Part shown: positions 33,814 through 46,600 of the stretch, piece by piece | Layout of the letters: the number at the start of each line of letters is the position of its first letter | Numbering within the stretch: position 1 is the first letter of the stretch | Assembly (NCBI RefSeq): GCF_021018805.1 | Contig: NC_086253.1 | Coordinates: 9,116,735 to 9,180,734 of the forward strand | Source: Prinia subflava | Taxonomy: Eukaryota; Chordata; Aves; Passeriformes; Cisticolidae | Direction: 5' to 3' | Length of the DNA stretch: 64,000 nt | Notes under the pieces: model-generated | Told to the model about the DNA's origin: nothing | What the model saw: only the letters and a program-made list of their open reading frames with translations | Database searches by the model: none | Translations under genes and position numbers: made by a program

Positions 33814-35672
33814 TTACAGGGGTTCAATGCCTCTGTGAACTAAGCTGTGTCAGTGACACAATGGTGCTTCAGTCCTTCAATGGTTCTCTTCTCATCCACA
33901 TCCCTCCCTGTGCTTGGAACAATCTGTTCCAGAGCAAGAGGAATACAGAAGTTTAAGTACCTACAGTGGAAAATAATGACTGATGGGAGTGGGATGAAGC
34001 ATGGTCCATGCCAACACTGTGTTGCTGTCTATGATAATCTCATCCCAGTTTCTCATGATAGATGTGAATCCCATCCCTGCAGGTGCACAGAGCTGCAAAG
34101 CCACTGGAGCATTTCCATAGGTGCCTGTAGCATCAGTGGGGGTGCTGGAAGGGCACTCACCCCCTCCCTGGAGAAGGTCCTGGAGTCCAAGTTTGGGAAG
34201 CGTATTCTTAAAAACCTTGTGTCTGCCTCACCAGGGAGCACCAACCTGTTCCTCATTTGCATTCTTTGGCTGCAAAGATCTGCTCACAGTCTCAGAAGAG
34301 TCTAGAACTCAGTTATTGTGCAGATTCACACCTCAGTTCCAGAGAACACTGATAAACAAATGAAAGGCCAGCTAGAAGTTCATCTGAATAAAGCTAATCC
34401 CTCTTGGAGTGGCACGTTCTTAGGCCAGGGCACAAAAATGAAATTAATTCTTCTCCCCATTCCTGAAAGAGGTAGCTGGGGTCTTTCCTAATGATTTGAG
34501 TCTTTCTGGGAAAGCTGTGATGAGGAGAAATTTACTATTTTAATTACTATTACTTTAATTACTATTTCCCCTCATTTATAGTCTTGCACATGCATCCTTT
34601 TCAGTAGCTATCTGCCATTGTTTACCAGTATACCAACAGCATGAACTCCCTCACCACTGACAGCAATGTAACCTCAACCTCTTCCACGATTTAAAAATTC
34701 CCAGAGTCAGTGCTCTGGCCAGGATGAAGCAATGCCTGGCTGAGATCAGCCCTCTGTATGCAGAGCTGAAACTTGTTTGCAAGCAGGAGATAACCCGTGG
34801 TGGTGGGAGCATATCTCTGATCTCGCCCTTGCTCATTTGAGCGTTGACTAAAGTTTGTGTGTTAGAAAATCCAGAGCAGCACATGCTGCAGTTTCACTCC
34901 CTGGTGAGACTGTGAAGGGAGGCAGATGTTCTTCTCCTGTGGGAAGGTGCTGGATGGGGAGGCTCTGCTGGTCCTGCACCGCCTCCATCTCCTGGAAAAA
35001 GCTGCTTCTCCCTTTGCATCTTGCCTGTTTGTTTTATGCTCTTGTGAGAAAGGACTGATGCAGATGTATGAGATCCTGCTGCCATTCATTGCAGTGACAT
35101 CAGCTTGCACAATTAAAACACCCACTCTGTGATGTCATGAGAGGTCATTTTTCTTGCTAGACACTCTGTAGGCAACAGGATCTGGCCTCCTGTTTGCAAA
35201 AGAAAGTCTAGTTTAGTTCAGAGTACACTTAGCAGAGCTGATATGATTTCTCGTTTAGAGAAAAAGACATGATTTCTCTTTTAGGAGAACCCAGTTGGGA
35301 TCTTGCCTAACTTTAAGTGTCTACTCCAAAGCTGCCTTTGTATCACAAACACAGGTGTTACTTTATGTATTTGTTAGGGATGTCATGAATTCCCTCTGTG
35401 GACATAGAGAATTGTTTGTTTAATACCTTCCATGTATAAAAATGATGATTTGTTTCATCCTTGAGCTGAAACATACTTTTGTACAGGTGACTCATACCTT
35501 AAATTTAATGCTTCTATATTTTTGAGGTCTCCACGGCCCAATCTGTGAGCCTTGCTACCTACCTCAGATGTAAATACATATGCAATGTATGTAGCTATGT
35601 GGGGTGATTCTCATCTGCCAGTTCCTCCTGATCTGTGAACAATGTAAGTCAATGACAGCTCGGATTGTTTCA

Positions 35673-35717
35673 GCAGCAATTACACAGAGCAGCAATTACA
35701 TTTTTGCAGCAATTACA
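35673..35717 (+). repeat. Three copies of GCAGCAATTACA
   Basis: Exact 12-mers stand at 35673-35684, 35689-35700 and 35706-35717, separated by 4 and 5 nt. It is a small imperfect tandem array with a unit of 16-17 bp. Confidence 0.9.
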
Positions 35718-36628
35718 AGGAGTGGCACTGGAAGTACAGGGAAATGAGGGGGGAGGAAAGAGAGAGAAGGAAATGCAGCAGGGATATTGACCATGTTGTG
35801 AAATCTTTAGCCTAAGCCCATTCTCGAGGATGTGAGTTGTACACAGTCGCTTTTGAAACCGGGATTTGTGCAGTGGGATTTGTGCTGCTCACTGGAAGGG
35901 AACTCAGGTTCTTCCTGGGAGGCATCTCTGCCTGCTTTACCTTTAGGAGTGCAGAAAAAGTGGCCCTGGAGTTTTGCCAGGGATGGAATCCCTATTGATT
36001 TGGTGAAAAAAGTGTGCATCAGTCCCCAGCAGGATGAGACCATGGACTGGCAAGAGCAGAGGGAGATAACAGAGGCATCACTAGCCCAGTTTTTGTATGG
36101 AGTGAGAGGGCAGCCCTGTCAAGGGACACTGTGTCTCCCTTTCCAGGAGGCAGCCTCATCTCTGCCTACCTGATACATCACCAGCTCTCCCAAATATACC
36201 CCGGGGCATGGGACTGAGCTCCAAGGGTCCTTTTCCTGCACAGGAACAAGACCTTGGCATGAGAGAGACTAAAGTAAGAAGCTTGAAGAGTCCCTGACAG
36301 ATTTGCCACTAGATCTGGGATGCAAAACCCCCAGAGAAAGCTGAGGCAAACACCGTGCTAGATTAACAAATGGAGAAATCTGGGATGAGTAGCCTTACGA
36401 TGATATTGAAAAATGCAGTGTCCAAGCAGCCCTGCTGGCCCTGGGCAGCTGCCTCAGTGACCCTGAGGGATGGGAGCACTCCCTGCACAGGGCACAGGTT
36501 TAGCAGAGGGCACCTCCTTGTCTGCCTCCCCTGGTCACCATGGCCAAAAGGCTGAGCAGCTGCTGTCAGCTGGCTCTTCAGCCCCTGGCATAGGAGTTAC
36601 CTGCAGAGCAGAAAAAACCTCTGGTTAT

Positions 36629-36707
36629 ACACACACACATGCACATACATATATATATATGCACACATACACACACATATCAAAAACATACAGAAAATGT
36701 GTGTGTG

Positions 36708-36749
<42 letters not shown>
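36629..36749. repeat. Compound CA/TA/TG microsatellite
   Basis: A mix of CA, TA and TG dinucleotides. Its right end, 36697-36749, is a flawless alternation of purine and pyrimidine: a TG block, a TA block, then sixteen CA units (36717-36748). Likely highly length-variable. Confidence 0.95.
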
Positions 36750-36757
<8 letters not shown>

Positions 36758-37699
36758 CATACAGGATACTCTTAGGCCTGCAATCAGAATAATTGGAGCA
36801 TTATTTGTGAACTCTGCTCTCCGTCCTACCACAGGAAATCACCCCAAAGTCAAGGCAGGCTGTGGGGCTGGCATCCTTCCCATGAGGTTGTCCCATCCTT
36901 GTTCGTGCTCTTTCCCCTTCAAAAGGGAAGGCTTCAGCTGCCTTCAGCTGCAGAAGTGGAGCCACTTCCCTCACACATGCCTGACTTATAGACCATTTTA
37001 AAGTGTGCCATGGGGGCGTCTAATATGCTAATGAAGAAAGTGGGTGGAATTGCAGGGATCTGAGCACAGCTAAAAATGTACGTGCCTAACAATTGCAAAT
37101 CAGCCTGTGCTCAAGTTACCTAAATGTGTTGGCATTGGTGGAAGGTGGGTGCCTCCACACCTCTTCTTGTCAGTTTTCAGCGAGTACACAGCTAAAAAAA
37201 ACCCCACACGCCTCTGTATATGGGCCTACTGTTTCAGCCAGGGTTAGCAGCAAAGGTTTATACCAAAGTCCTTGAAAAATACAGTTACCTGCTTTCCACT
37301 CTTATTCATACAGTAGGAGGAAGAGTCTCTTCATGCAAACACACCCTAGACTGGTTGCAGGCATAGTATTTCAGATATATCGAGACATCTGGGTGTTACA
37401 GAACTAAGTGTTATCCTGAAATGGACTTCTGAAAGCTTGTTTAGATCTGGGTCTGGGATGCGTACATTAGGATTCTGCGTATTGTGGATCATAGCAGAGC
37501 TTTAAATCACTCACAGATTTGTGTGATTAGGAGTGTAAAAGCACAGCTTGGTTTTGTTTCTGCAGCTGAAGCCTGGCTCTTCCATTGCTGTATTGATACT
37601 GTTTTTTCATAGCAGAACTAAAGTTTTTTTTGGATGCATCAAGAAAACATCTACAAGCACAGATGTGGGTAAAGGCATTTAAAGATGTACCTGCCATTT

Positions 37700-38720
37700 A
37701 TAGATGCACCTGCAGTGGCTCTATCTGGCCAAAACTGAGATTTCACAGAGAAGTACACATGAAGCCAGTACAAAGCTGGCCCAGGGTGCTGGGCTGTGGA
37801 GGGTCCTGTGCCTGCTCCTGTGGGATGCAGGCAATGAGGACAGGCTGTGCAGCTCTGGAGTGGGGAGGGAGGTGAATGCAGCACCCTCTGACTGGAGAGG
37901 GACTCCTGAGTCTGATACTTTTGGCTGAGGGGTGGTAGAGCTCTGAGTGCAGGAGCAGGAGCCTGGGAAGATGCCAGTGCAGAGCAAGATCAGAGAGGTC
38001 ATGTCTGAGGGGCAGCAGAGAGATAAGAGGGCAGAAGTGTCAGATAAACACCAGGGGTGGGGTGTGCTGAAGTGTGATGTTTAACAGAAACATGCCAAGG
38101 CCAGCTGGAGGAACCATGTGGAGAAAATCCAGGAGCAGATCCCCCTCCATGCAGAGATGTGATGGGAAGGTGAAGGCCTGCAGAGCTGCCAGAGCGAGGT
38201 CCCAAGCCCTGCAGAAGGCAGTGGCAGTAGGAATACCCAACAACACCCTGAGACCATCCTGTGCACAGAGGGGTGACATTCCCCCTGCTGCTGGGCCCTC
38301 TGAGGCATGGGAGGCTGCTGGCAAAGGTCGTGGGCCAGGATGGGCCATCCACAGCCAACATGTCAGAAAGGATGAGTGTGAGGAGTGAGTGAGATGAAAG
38401 AAATAACATGATAGCTCTGAGAATTGCTTCAGTCCCTGGAGAGAAGAGAAAGGAAATCAGTGCAGAAACCCCAGAGCTGTGAGCTTGCGGGTGAGGGAAG
38501 CCAGGAGAGCTGTGAGAGATTCGGGGGAGTGTGGGAGGTGAGAGGAGTGAGGAGGAGTAAACATTTGGCTGAAGGCATATCTTCTGTCCCAGGATTATCT
38601 GAGTGCTGCAGCACCAGTCCATGTTTCTGGATCCCAGCTGCTCAGCAGGCAGGCTCTGGCAGCTGTGCTTCTTGCAGCCTTGCTGCCTTGAGGAGAGGGG
38701 AGGGGTGTTTGTAAAAGGGT
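37700..38720. other. GC-richer patch of unknown nature
   Basis: Base composition rises above its surroundings, and open frames are long on both strands (207 codons on the minus strand at 37999-38622; 104 codons on the plus strand at 38074-38388). None shows a domain, signal peptide or splice pattern that I know. It could be an old retroelement remnant, a non-coding transcript or plain GC-rich sequence. Confidence 0.3.
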
Positions 38721-41700
38721 TTGTTTGGCACAGATTATCCCCAGTTTGGGGACAGCAAAGTTGGTGCAGGAGAGGACAGATTTGGACTCCAGTTCTTTCT
38801 GACAGCCAAAACTATGTCATTTTTTTTCCCCTGGGATTTCTGAAGCTCCCAGGGAAACAAGAGGGATGACAGGATGATACACAGAGATGTTCGTGGTTGC
38901 AGTATAGCTGGATTTTACACTGCTTAAGGCCCATATAAATAACTCAACTGTCCAGTTTGATTTGAGCCAAAACGTTTCTTTTTTTCTTGCTGAAATAAGG
39001 AAACAATCAAAATCATTTTGGCTTTCTGTCTTTGCTTTAGCAAAAGAAACACCATGGCTATTCTCAAGGCACCACTCCAGAAGACACAGGAGAAGGTGGA
39101 GGTTCACTTGTCACCCAGTGGTGAAGATGCTGGTTTTGGGTGTGAGTGACAAGATTGAGGTTGCAGCATTTGCTGAGATAGGTGTGATTTGTGCCCTGCC
39201 GTGTTGGGACAACTGAGGAGTTTGAAGGAGAGAAGAGGAAGGGTTCCTCATGCACTCACAGTGCTGCTGTGTTGCCTTATTTATTAAAAAAAGTCACTAG
39301 CCTTTTAGCCCATGAGTGTTGACGTCAGTTCTGGTGATTTAAATATTCACTAATTGTCAGAGACTCAAGCTCAATTATTATGAGTTTTGGTAATGGCTCC
39401 CAGGACGACGGGAATGATATCAAGGAGCAGAGATAAAGGAAACCCCACCTGACAGGGACAAAAAGGTCTCTAGTGTGGTTTGTAGGTCCCCCAGAGGAAA
39501 AAAGAAGGGAATTGGTTGGATTTGTACCTTAGTCTCATGTTAGCACAGAGTCCCTTGCTAGTACACCAGGAGCAGAATTGCCACATGTGATTGCTTGCAT
39601 CCTACACATTCCTGAAAGATAAATCAAAAGTTGTATTTTTAATGCCAGAAATAGTTCTAATTACTTCCCATTCACATGTACTCATCAGGTTGTACAAAGG
39701 TCTTGGACAGAGCACGCTTGCAGAGGCTTTAGATTCTGCACTATTTCCTCATGCCAACAATGCTCCTGCAACTGTGTCCTTATCTGGGAAGTTGCATCTG
39801 GGCTTTGCAGCAAAAACATCAACTAAAGCCATGAAATCAGATCATCTCAGGGGGCAACCCTACCCATTAGTTGAGGTTACTTTATCACTATGAAAAAGCT
39901 TAGAAATTTAAAAAAATACGGAGGGAATCAGTCATTAGGAAACTTTTTAGATTTTCTTCTGTTTTGCAGTAGCTGAGTGGAATTTTCCTCAGACACTATT
40001 ACAATGGTCAGAAAATAATGAAAAAAATGGAAAACACATGAACATGCAGTCACCAGACACCCTCTCACTACCTTGGCAGAAGGTACAGAGGAATGAAACC
40101 AAATGGATGGATGTGTGTGTGTGTCTAGACTTGTCCTTTCCACTTATGTCTAGTCAACTAATTGATGAAAAAAACCCTCTGCAATTTTGTTATTTCATAT
40201 TGATGGCTGACTCAGTTAATTTACATTTTGTTGATATTTAATGATTTAGGGTAGTTGTTAATATTGCTTCATTATTACTAAGTAGTTGAGAGGCTGGGAT
40301 CTGTCTGAGCTTTTATTAATTATTTTTAAATTTAAAGTAATAAAAACGTTGCAGTATGGGAAATGAGGAAAAGGTAAATGTATGACGCAGTATTATCAGT
40401 ATCTGTTATACAGCCACAGCAAGACTTCTGCCTCTTTCTTCTCATTTATTGTGTGTTTATTTGCCTTTTCTTTTTCCCATGATATCAGTGTAAAGAGGAA
40501 AATGACTGCTGAAACTAATGGATTTTAGCCTTTGATACAGAGGGATTACAGTCTGCAAACATGAAAAATAATTCTTCATCTTATTTCGAAATTTTCATTG
40601 TCTTTAGCAGTAGCAGAATAGGTCTTCAAATACATTTGGGTTCTGTGTTCTGCAGGAAATGTTCAATATCATGTGCAGTAAAATTAAGAATCAGAATGTG
40701 CCTTTCTTTAAAAGGAAAATGAAATTTTCTTTGAAAACAAGAGCTAGACTCTAGCTGGAGTTTCACAGGTGGGATGAGTTGCAATGCTCCAGGCCTTAGA
40801 GATACCAAATATTCTATCACTACAAAGCCAGGTTTACCTCTAGTTCCTTTTTCCAGATATTCTCTCTCTTATTTGTATTTATGTATATGTATACACACAT
40901 ATATTTATATCCATTTAGTATTTTACAGAGACTCATTTTAAATGGGGATTGGGTGAAGTCTAAAACCTCATGTTAGGGAATTTGTACTGAATTCCATATG
41001 GATTGTTTCCATATCTTTGTTATTTTTCTCATTGTTATTAGCTGCATAGACACCTGATTCTTATTTCCTTCTCTACGAAGTTTCTATCACTAGGCTGGAA
41101 ATAGTGAGTCACAGATGAATAAACTTGAGAGGGTGGTGGAGAGCAGCTCTGCAGGCTCACCAGCCTGACCCACGGGATGATGGTTTTGGCACAGATTGTA
41201 CTCTTTGCACCTGTGAACTCCCAAATGCCCAAAGCCCTGTGAAGGTTATAAGAATTCAGTATCAAAACGGAGTCTGTAGTTTTCTGATTAATTTCCTGCC
41301 AATGAGATAAAACATTTCTCAAAAAAATCCCAAAACATTTTAACAATTCTATGAAATGCCTGAAGGAGGCAGACAGTGGTTCTTCTGTTTATAAATAGCT
41401 GAAAGATTCACAGATCATTCAACATAATTTACCAAAAAACCACACCTCAAATTCTGCCTTTTTGCTCTGGCCGTAAGACCTGTTCAGACACCTCTCTGCT
41501 GAACAAAGGCAGTGTACATGGAGCACTTGGGGTTTTTAGTGATTCAGACCCATCTGAGCCCTTAAATCACTGCTCAGACCTTACTCAGGGGTAATTCCCA
41601 TTTTATGGTGGGGCTTCTCTGGCGGCTGTTGCAACTCCTGGCTTTGATGTCTTTTCCTTTTACTTTGTGCCAGCACTGTCCTGTCAGCTGAAGTGGCTCC

Positions 41701-43432
41701 TGATGTTGGAGTTTGTTCCTTTTTCTCTTGTTAAAGAATCAGTTGGAGCTAAAAGCTTGGAGCTGTGGCTCTCCAGAAGGACACACTGCAGCTCTTGGTG
41801 GAGATCTACAACAGGGACTGCAACAACTGGGAGTAGACACACCAACAATAAATTGCATCCTTGGTTTTCTTCTCTGTTACTTTTAGGCATGGAAAAATGC
41901 TTCCCTACAGCACACGTAGGTCACCAAAGAAACACAGTATTTCTGGTCCTGCAAGTGGATGATTTTTTTTCTGGAAATGAGTGGAAGAGGGTATTTCCAC
42001 AGCCTAAAAAAAGTATCTGCCTCCTCCCCTCGCTCTCCTACTTCTCCCTCTCTACAGAACTTTTGGGAACTCTTGATTGGAATAGCTAGTAATGGCTTTT
42101 TTCCCCCTTTCTCTGCAAAATTTCAGTAACCTGGATGGTAAGGAGATGTCTACAAGCCATTGAATAGGCATTATTGATTTGAAATCTGATGGCCAGACTG
42201 AAGAATGAGGAGAGGAAGTGAAAATCTATGTTTCAGCTTTGCTAGGTGTTCTCAGATAGATCAGACTGTCTGTACATCCTATTTCCAGGTTTGAAATGAG
42301 TGAAAATAAGACAGATCTATTCCACAAGTCTATTCCAGAGCTTTATTTACTTCAAATCTTCTGGCAACAAGCAATGCATAGAGGCAAAGGTTTCTCTTCT
42401 GTCTGTTTGCTAGATTTTGGGAAGGAAACTCCAACTTTGCCTGCTTCCTGCTGTTCCAAGCCTTGCTCACAGTAGCAAAGTTTAGTCCATAAACCTGTAT
42501 AGCCCTGGTTGAACTAACAGGAGTTATTACTGTGCTGACAGACACAGCAGTGTGTAAATTCCCTGCACCATGATAAACCATCATTATGCAGGGGTAGATC
42601 TGCTTCACCATGGGCCCTACTGCCATGGCTTTGTTGTGTCAAAAAAATTAAAAATAATCATATCCCTTCCATAGCTGTGCTGGTGAAACTTCAAAGGGCA
42701 GCACACAACTTAAGCAAGGACTGTGGTATTCTTTCTGTTGTTGTGGCTCTGGGGATTTTGGGTGTGAAGAGGTGTGGTCCCTGATTGACAGCACATGGCA
42801 AAAGCCTTGAGCACAGACACCGTTGTACCAGCCAAACCTGTGGATTTTGGTTGTGGGGCAAGGTGGGGCTGAAATTGTCTGCTCTGGTGAAATATCAGTT
42901 TTAGCAATACCCTTTGCATCTGTATAAGAAATGATTCTGCAGTGCAGCTGTCTCAGACAAGACAGAGATGGCTTTGCTCAGGTGGTGGCAGAAGGGAGCA
43001 TTTTGGCACACAAAATGTGTTATCAGAGTAACGTGTATTTTCTTTCTTTTTAACTTTCCCAGTCTGTTGCTGTTGCAAGCCACAGCTGAGCAGGTATCCA
43101 TCTGTTAATGAGTAATCCTTGGTATTGGCATTGATCTGGTCCATATTTTTGCAATGTAAAGCCATCTCCTGAGTGGGCTGTCTTGGAGCTCTTTGTTGTT
43201 GCTATCCCATGCTTTTCATTTGCTCCTGAAGAGAAAGAGAAGGGAAACATCCAGATGATAAATCATCTCTAGTTACAAGCAGCATTGGATCAGCTTCTCT
43301 GGAGTTGCCCTTTAGTGCTTGCTGATTACACCAGGGACCATCTCCAAGGGTCAGGCACTTTGTAAACTCTTCACTCCTCGTGGTTTAGGGAGAGTCTCTC
43401 CCAATGGGGCATTCCCTTCTACCCACAAAGAC

Positions 43433-43445
43433 ATTAATGATTAAC
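43433..43445. promoter_or_regulatory. HNF1-type palindrome upstream of HGFAC
   Basis: ATTAATGATTAAC matches the HNF1 consensus GTTAATNATTAAC at every position but the first. It lies 145-158 bp before the HGFAC start codon. HNF1 is a liver and epithelial activator and HGFAC is mainly a liver product, so a role in its promoter is a reasonable inference. Confidence 0.6.
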
Positions 43446-43470
43446 AACGATAACAGCTCTGCTTACTTAG

Positions 43471-43493
43471 AAAACTAAAATACCCCAAAGTCA
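43471..43493 (+). promoter_or_regulatory. Candidate core promoter elements of HGFAC
   Basis: A TATA-like CTAAAATA is at 43475-43482, and CAAAGTCA, close to the HNF4 core CAAAGTCCA, at 43486-43493. They sit about 100-115 bp before the start codon. Both are short and could be chance matches; transcription start is unknown. Confidence 0.3.
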
Positions 43494-43590
43494 AGTAAAT
43501 CACAGTCCCTTGTGGGAGCTTGTTCCTGATTCACCCTCCTGCTTCAGCCCAGCCCTGGAAGTTTTCCTCTGCCAGGCAAAACCTTCAAAG

Positions 43591-43656
43591 ATGAAAGTCT
43601 GTGCTCCTCTGACAGTTGTCTTGGCTCTGAGTCTGAGCAGTGACTGTGCAAGGATG
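43591..43656 (+). CDS. HGFAC: HGFAC exon 1: signal peptide
   Basis: ATG at 43591 has A at -3. The 22 codons read MKVCAPLTVVLALSLSSDCA then RM: a basic start, a hydrophobic core PLTVVLALSL and a small-residue cleavage region near SSDCA. The donor is a perfect GTAAGT and the exon ends in phase 0. The exon is short and its assignment rests on position, signal character, phase fit with the next exon and the HNF1 site upstream. There is no family sequence match that I can claim. Confidence 0.65.
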
Positions 43657-46600
43657 GTAAGTGATTCTTTCTTTCCAAGTGGTGGATCAGCTGTGATGCC
43701 TGCAGGACCAGATTGCCTTGGGGATGGATGAGTGAAGCCACTGAACAGACCCAGAGAAAGAGAGATTCAAAGGGAACACAAAAGAGATTAGCCAGATGAA
43801 GACTGGCAACAGTGCTCACTAAGTGGGGGGACTGTGGAATAGCTGGTACTTTCTCTGTTTAAGCAATTGCTTACATCCATGCCTTGCTGTGGAGGAGGAA
43901 TGGGAGGGGAGGATGGACCACAAAAATTGAAATCCTTTAAAAATATATCTTAGAAATGTGTTGACACAAGCAGGTACCTGCAGTAGCATGGAGGGAGAGT
44001 GCTCCACTGCCAGACATTGCTGCTGTCTGGTAACTGAACAGGCCAGCTTAGGTGGCTATCTTCTCATTTTCAGACTTCTCCCTGTTTCCATGCCAAACCC
44101 CTCAGTGTTTTTGCATCATGTATCTTGTATCTTTTTTGGGGATATCTCTGCCAAGCACATGAAGCACTGCTGAGCAGGCTGTGATGATTTGAATTTGCTA
44201 GTTTTCTTAAACCCCACCAGTGCCTGGCATCTACCATGGACCAGCAGGGCACTTAATCCACTGCTGCCTTTTGGTCAGCATCGTGGCCTTAAGATCAGCC
44301 TTATTTCTCTGGCTGGGTTTAAACTAGCTCAGATATACTTAGATGATGTTATAATCCTAACTATCTCAGCAAATTACAAAAGTATGTCCTCAGATATTAC
44401 ATGTGGGAACAGAGAGGAGTGGTCATGTTCAAGGTGAAGATCATCCCTTGCTTGGTGGTGGCAGAGTCTGTGTAGAGGGCAAAAACTGCAAGAGTGCGAG
44501 AACTCTTCAAGCCCTCTCCATATACTTTAGCAACAACTTTTTCTTAACCCTCAATTTTTATGTCCCCTGTCCAGTTCTATGTTCATGATGTGTACTTTGA
44601 CTGCTTTTGTGATATTTTTTTGCTTCAGTTCAGTTGCCAGCACCTTTGGTGGCAGCAGCACTTTAGGTGTATTATCCTTTTTTTAATTATCTTCTATGGC
44701 TTAAAATCAGCTCAGCCTCACGCTCTTTGCTTGCTGATTGGCAACCCCAAATACAGAAGTTGCTTTTGTAACTAATGCCCTGGGGGATACAGCTAAATAG
44801 CAGGAAAAGGCAAATGTTGGGATATCATTTGTAACTGTGAACTGGCCCCAGGTTGCATGTATGCTTCCTGCTGAGAGAAATAGGAGATGCATCCCTTGTC
44901 AATAGAAAGGTCAAATGGAGCAGAGCTTTGGCCTTTGTTGTGTTGTGCTGGGTTTTCCTGGTTTAGCTGGGGCTTTCAAGAGTCAACATGTATCTACCCT
45001 CTTTCACCAGACTGTGCCCCACCAAAAAGCACGAGCAAATAATAAGATTTTCTCAGAAGCATTAGGAGAAACACAATGTCAGGGCACCCTGGAAAGTAAG
45101 TTTTTACTGGTAGTGTGGTTCCCAGAGTGAATTTGTGTCTCCAATCCACATTCTCTTTCTCTCTTTATAGCACCACAAATCTGGGGCAGCAAGAGGCTCA
45201 AGGCATGGGTTCACTCGCCCACAAGGTACCGAGTCAAATCCAACAGATTTCATGACAGTAAGAATGGTCTGCCTGTCTGTATCCGTGCTGTGCAAGTCAG
45301 TAGGAAGCCTGTCTTTGTTTCAACATGAATAAGGATTATAGAATGGTTCTGCCAACATTAATTTCTGTTTAAAGGGGAATTTCAGATTAGCTCAGGAATC
45401 ACAGGTAATTTTCCTTCAGGTGCAGATTAATGGGAAGGTGCTGATGGGATTTTAGTTTGTCTGAGCTGGCATGGCTTTATGTTATTTCACAAGGTGATGT
45501 GGCTGAAAATGTGCAACAACCTTTAATCAAAACTGCAGCTGCCCTGTAACTTTCAAGCACATGAACTCTTCATATCTACAGGTTCAGTTTCTACCCTGAC
45601 CCTGGATCTCTCTGTGGGAGAAGGGTTTGAGTTGCATGCAGCTTTTTGGGTGGCATTTGTTCTCACCCCAATGATCAGACATCCCGGCTGTGGGAGAGTG
45701 ATGCAGTTTTTATTTTTAAAGCTGTTATTGTCCTGTGCTTTTGTTGTTAAAGATTGCATGCATTGGGCCATTAGGAGTGGCTTTATGGGTTGTAACAGTC
45801 TTCAGTGGCCTTTGGGGTGCAATATATATTCTGAATGGGGATGTATTTTCATCCTGCCTGCTTATACGGGGATGTATCAGACAGAAAGTTGATATGGGAA
45901 CATTTGCTTAATTAGTTCACAGAATGAAAATGGGGATTGACAAGGGGATGGCAGAGGGGATGGCAGTGGCTGTTTCACATTGATGGAGGCAGTTAGGGCA
46001 GATGGAGTGACCATAATTCCAACTGATTAAGAAGGGGCTGGACCACAGCGATAGGTTATTTTTTCTGTGATGCCAATAACTGACCTCAGCAGCTCTTTGA
46101 GACGTCTGGGCTCATGAGAGTTAACAGATATTGTAAGAGTGTCCAGGAACCCCTGCCATCATGGGAGGGGTAAGCTCAGGACAAGGAGCAGTTGTACATT
46201 GTTTCTAAGAAATGGAAATGTGCTGTGCTGCCAGTTTGGTTGAATGCCCCATTTCTCTCTTATGGCAGTGGTTGCTTCCCATTCAGACTTTGGGATTTCA
46301 AAACAGATTAATTTTAGTTTAATGGTTAAATAGGCTATGACAGTTTTTCATTGTCTTTTTTGTCTTCAGCCTCTCTCATTCTCAAGACTCATCTTGAAGG
46401 ATTTTTTCTGATAGACTCCTACTAGCCTTCCTTAAACTCCCACCACCCTTCCTTAGACTGCCATCACCGATGTAGCAAATACAAAACTTGCCCTTTTTAG
46501 ACACTGGTCCCATTAGTTTCTCCCCCCCTGTAAGGAATCTTCTTGTCCCAAAGGGAAGGTGGTATGATCAAAATTCTCTCTCTACCCCCAACCTTTAAAA

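Larger units (their letters stand above)
28701..43420. other. Intergenic region between RGS12 and HGFAC
   Basis: About 15 kb without a gene I can support. It contains simple repeats at 33749-33813 and 36629-36749, a triple 12-mer at 35673-35717, and a GC-richer patch at about 37700-38720 with long chance-like frames on both strands. No tRNA, conserved protein domain, or CR1 3' end was recognised. RGS12 3' UTR could extend further into its left edge. Confidence 0.6.

Noticed and set aside
33591..33956. 121-codon frame with a hydrophobic start followed by an Arg/Glu/Lys run
   Set aside because: The charged run is the translation of the GA repeat and the hydrophobic start has no splice or domain support.
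36470..36775. His/Thr-rich frames near 36.6 kb
   Set aside because: They translate the CA/TA microsatellite.
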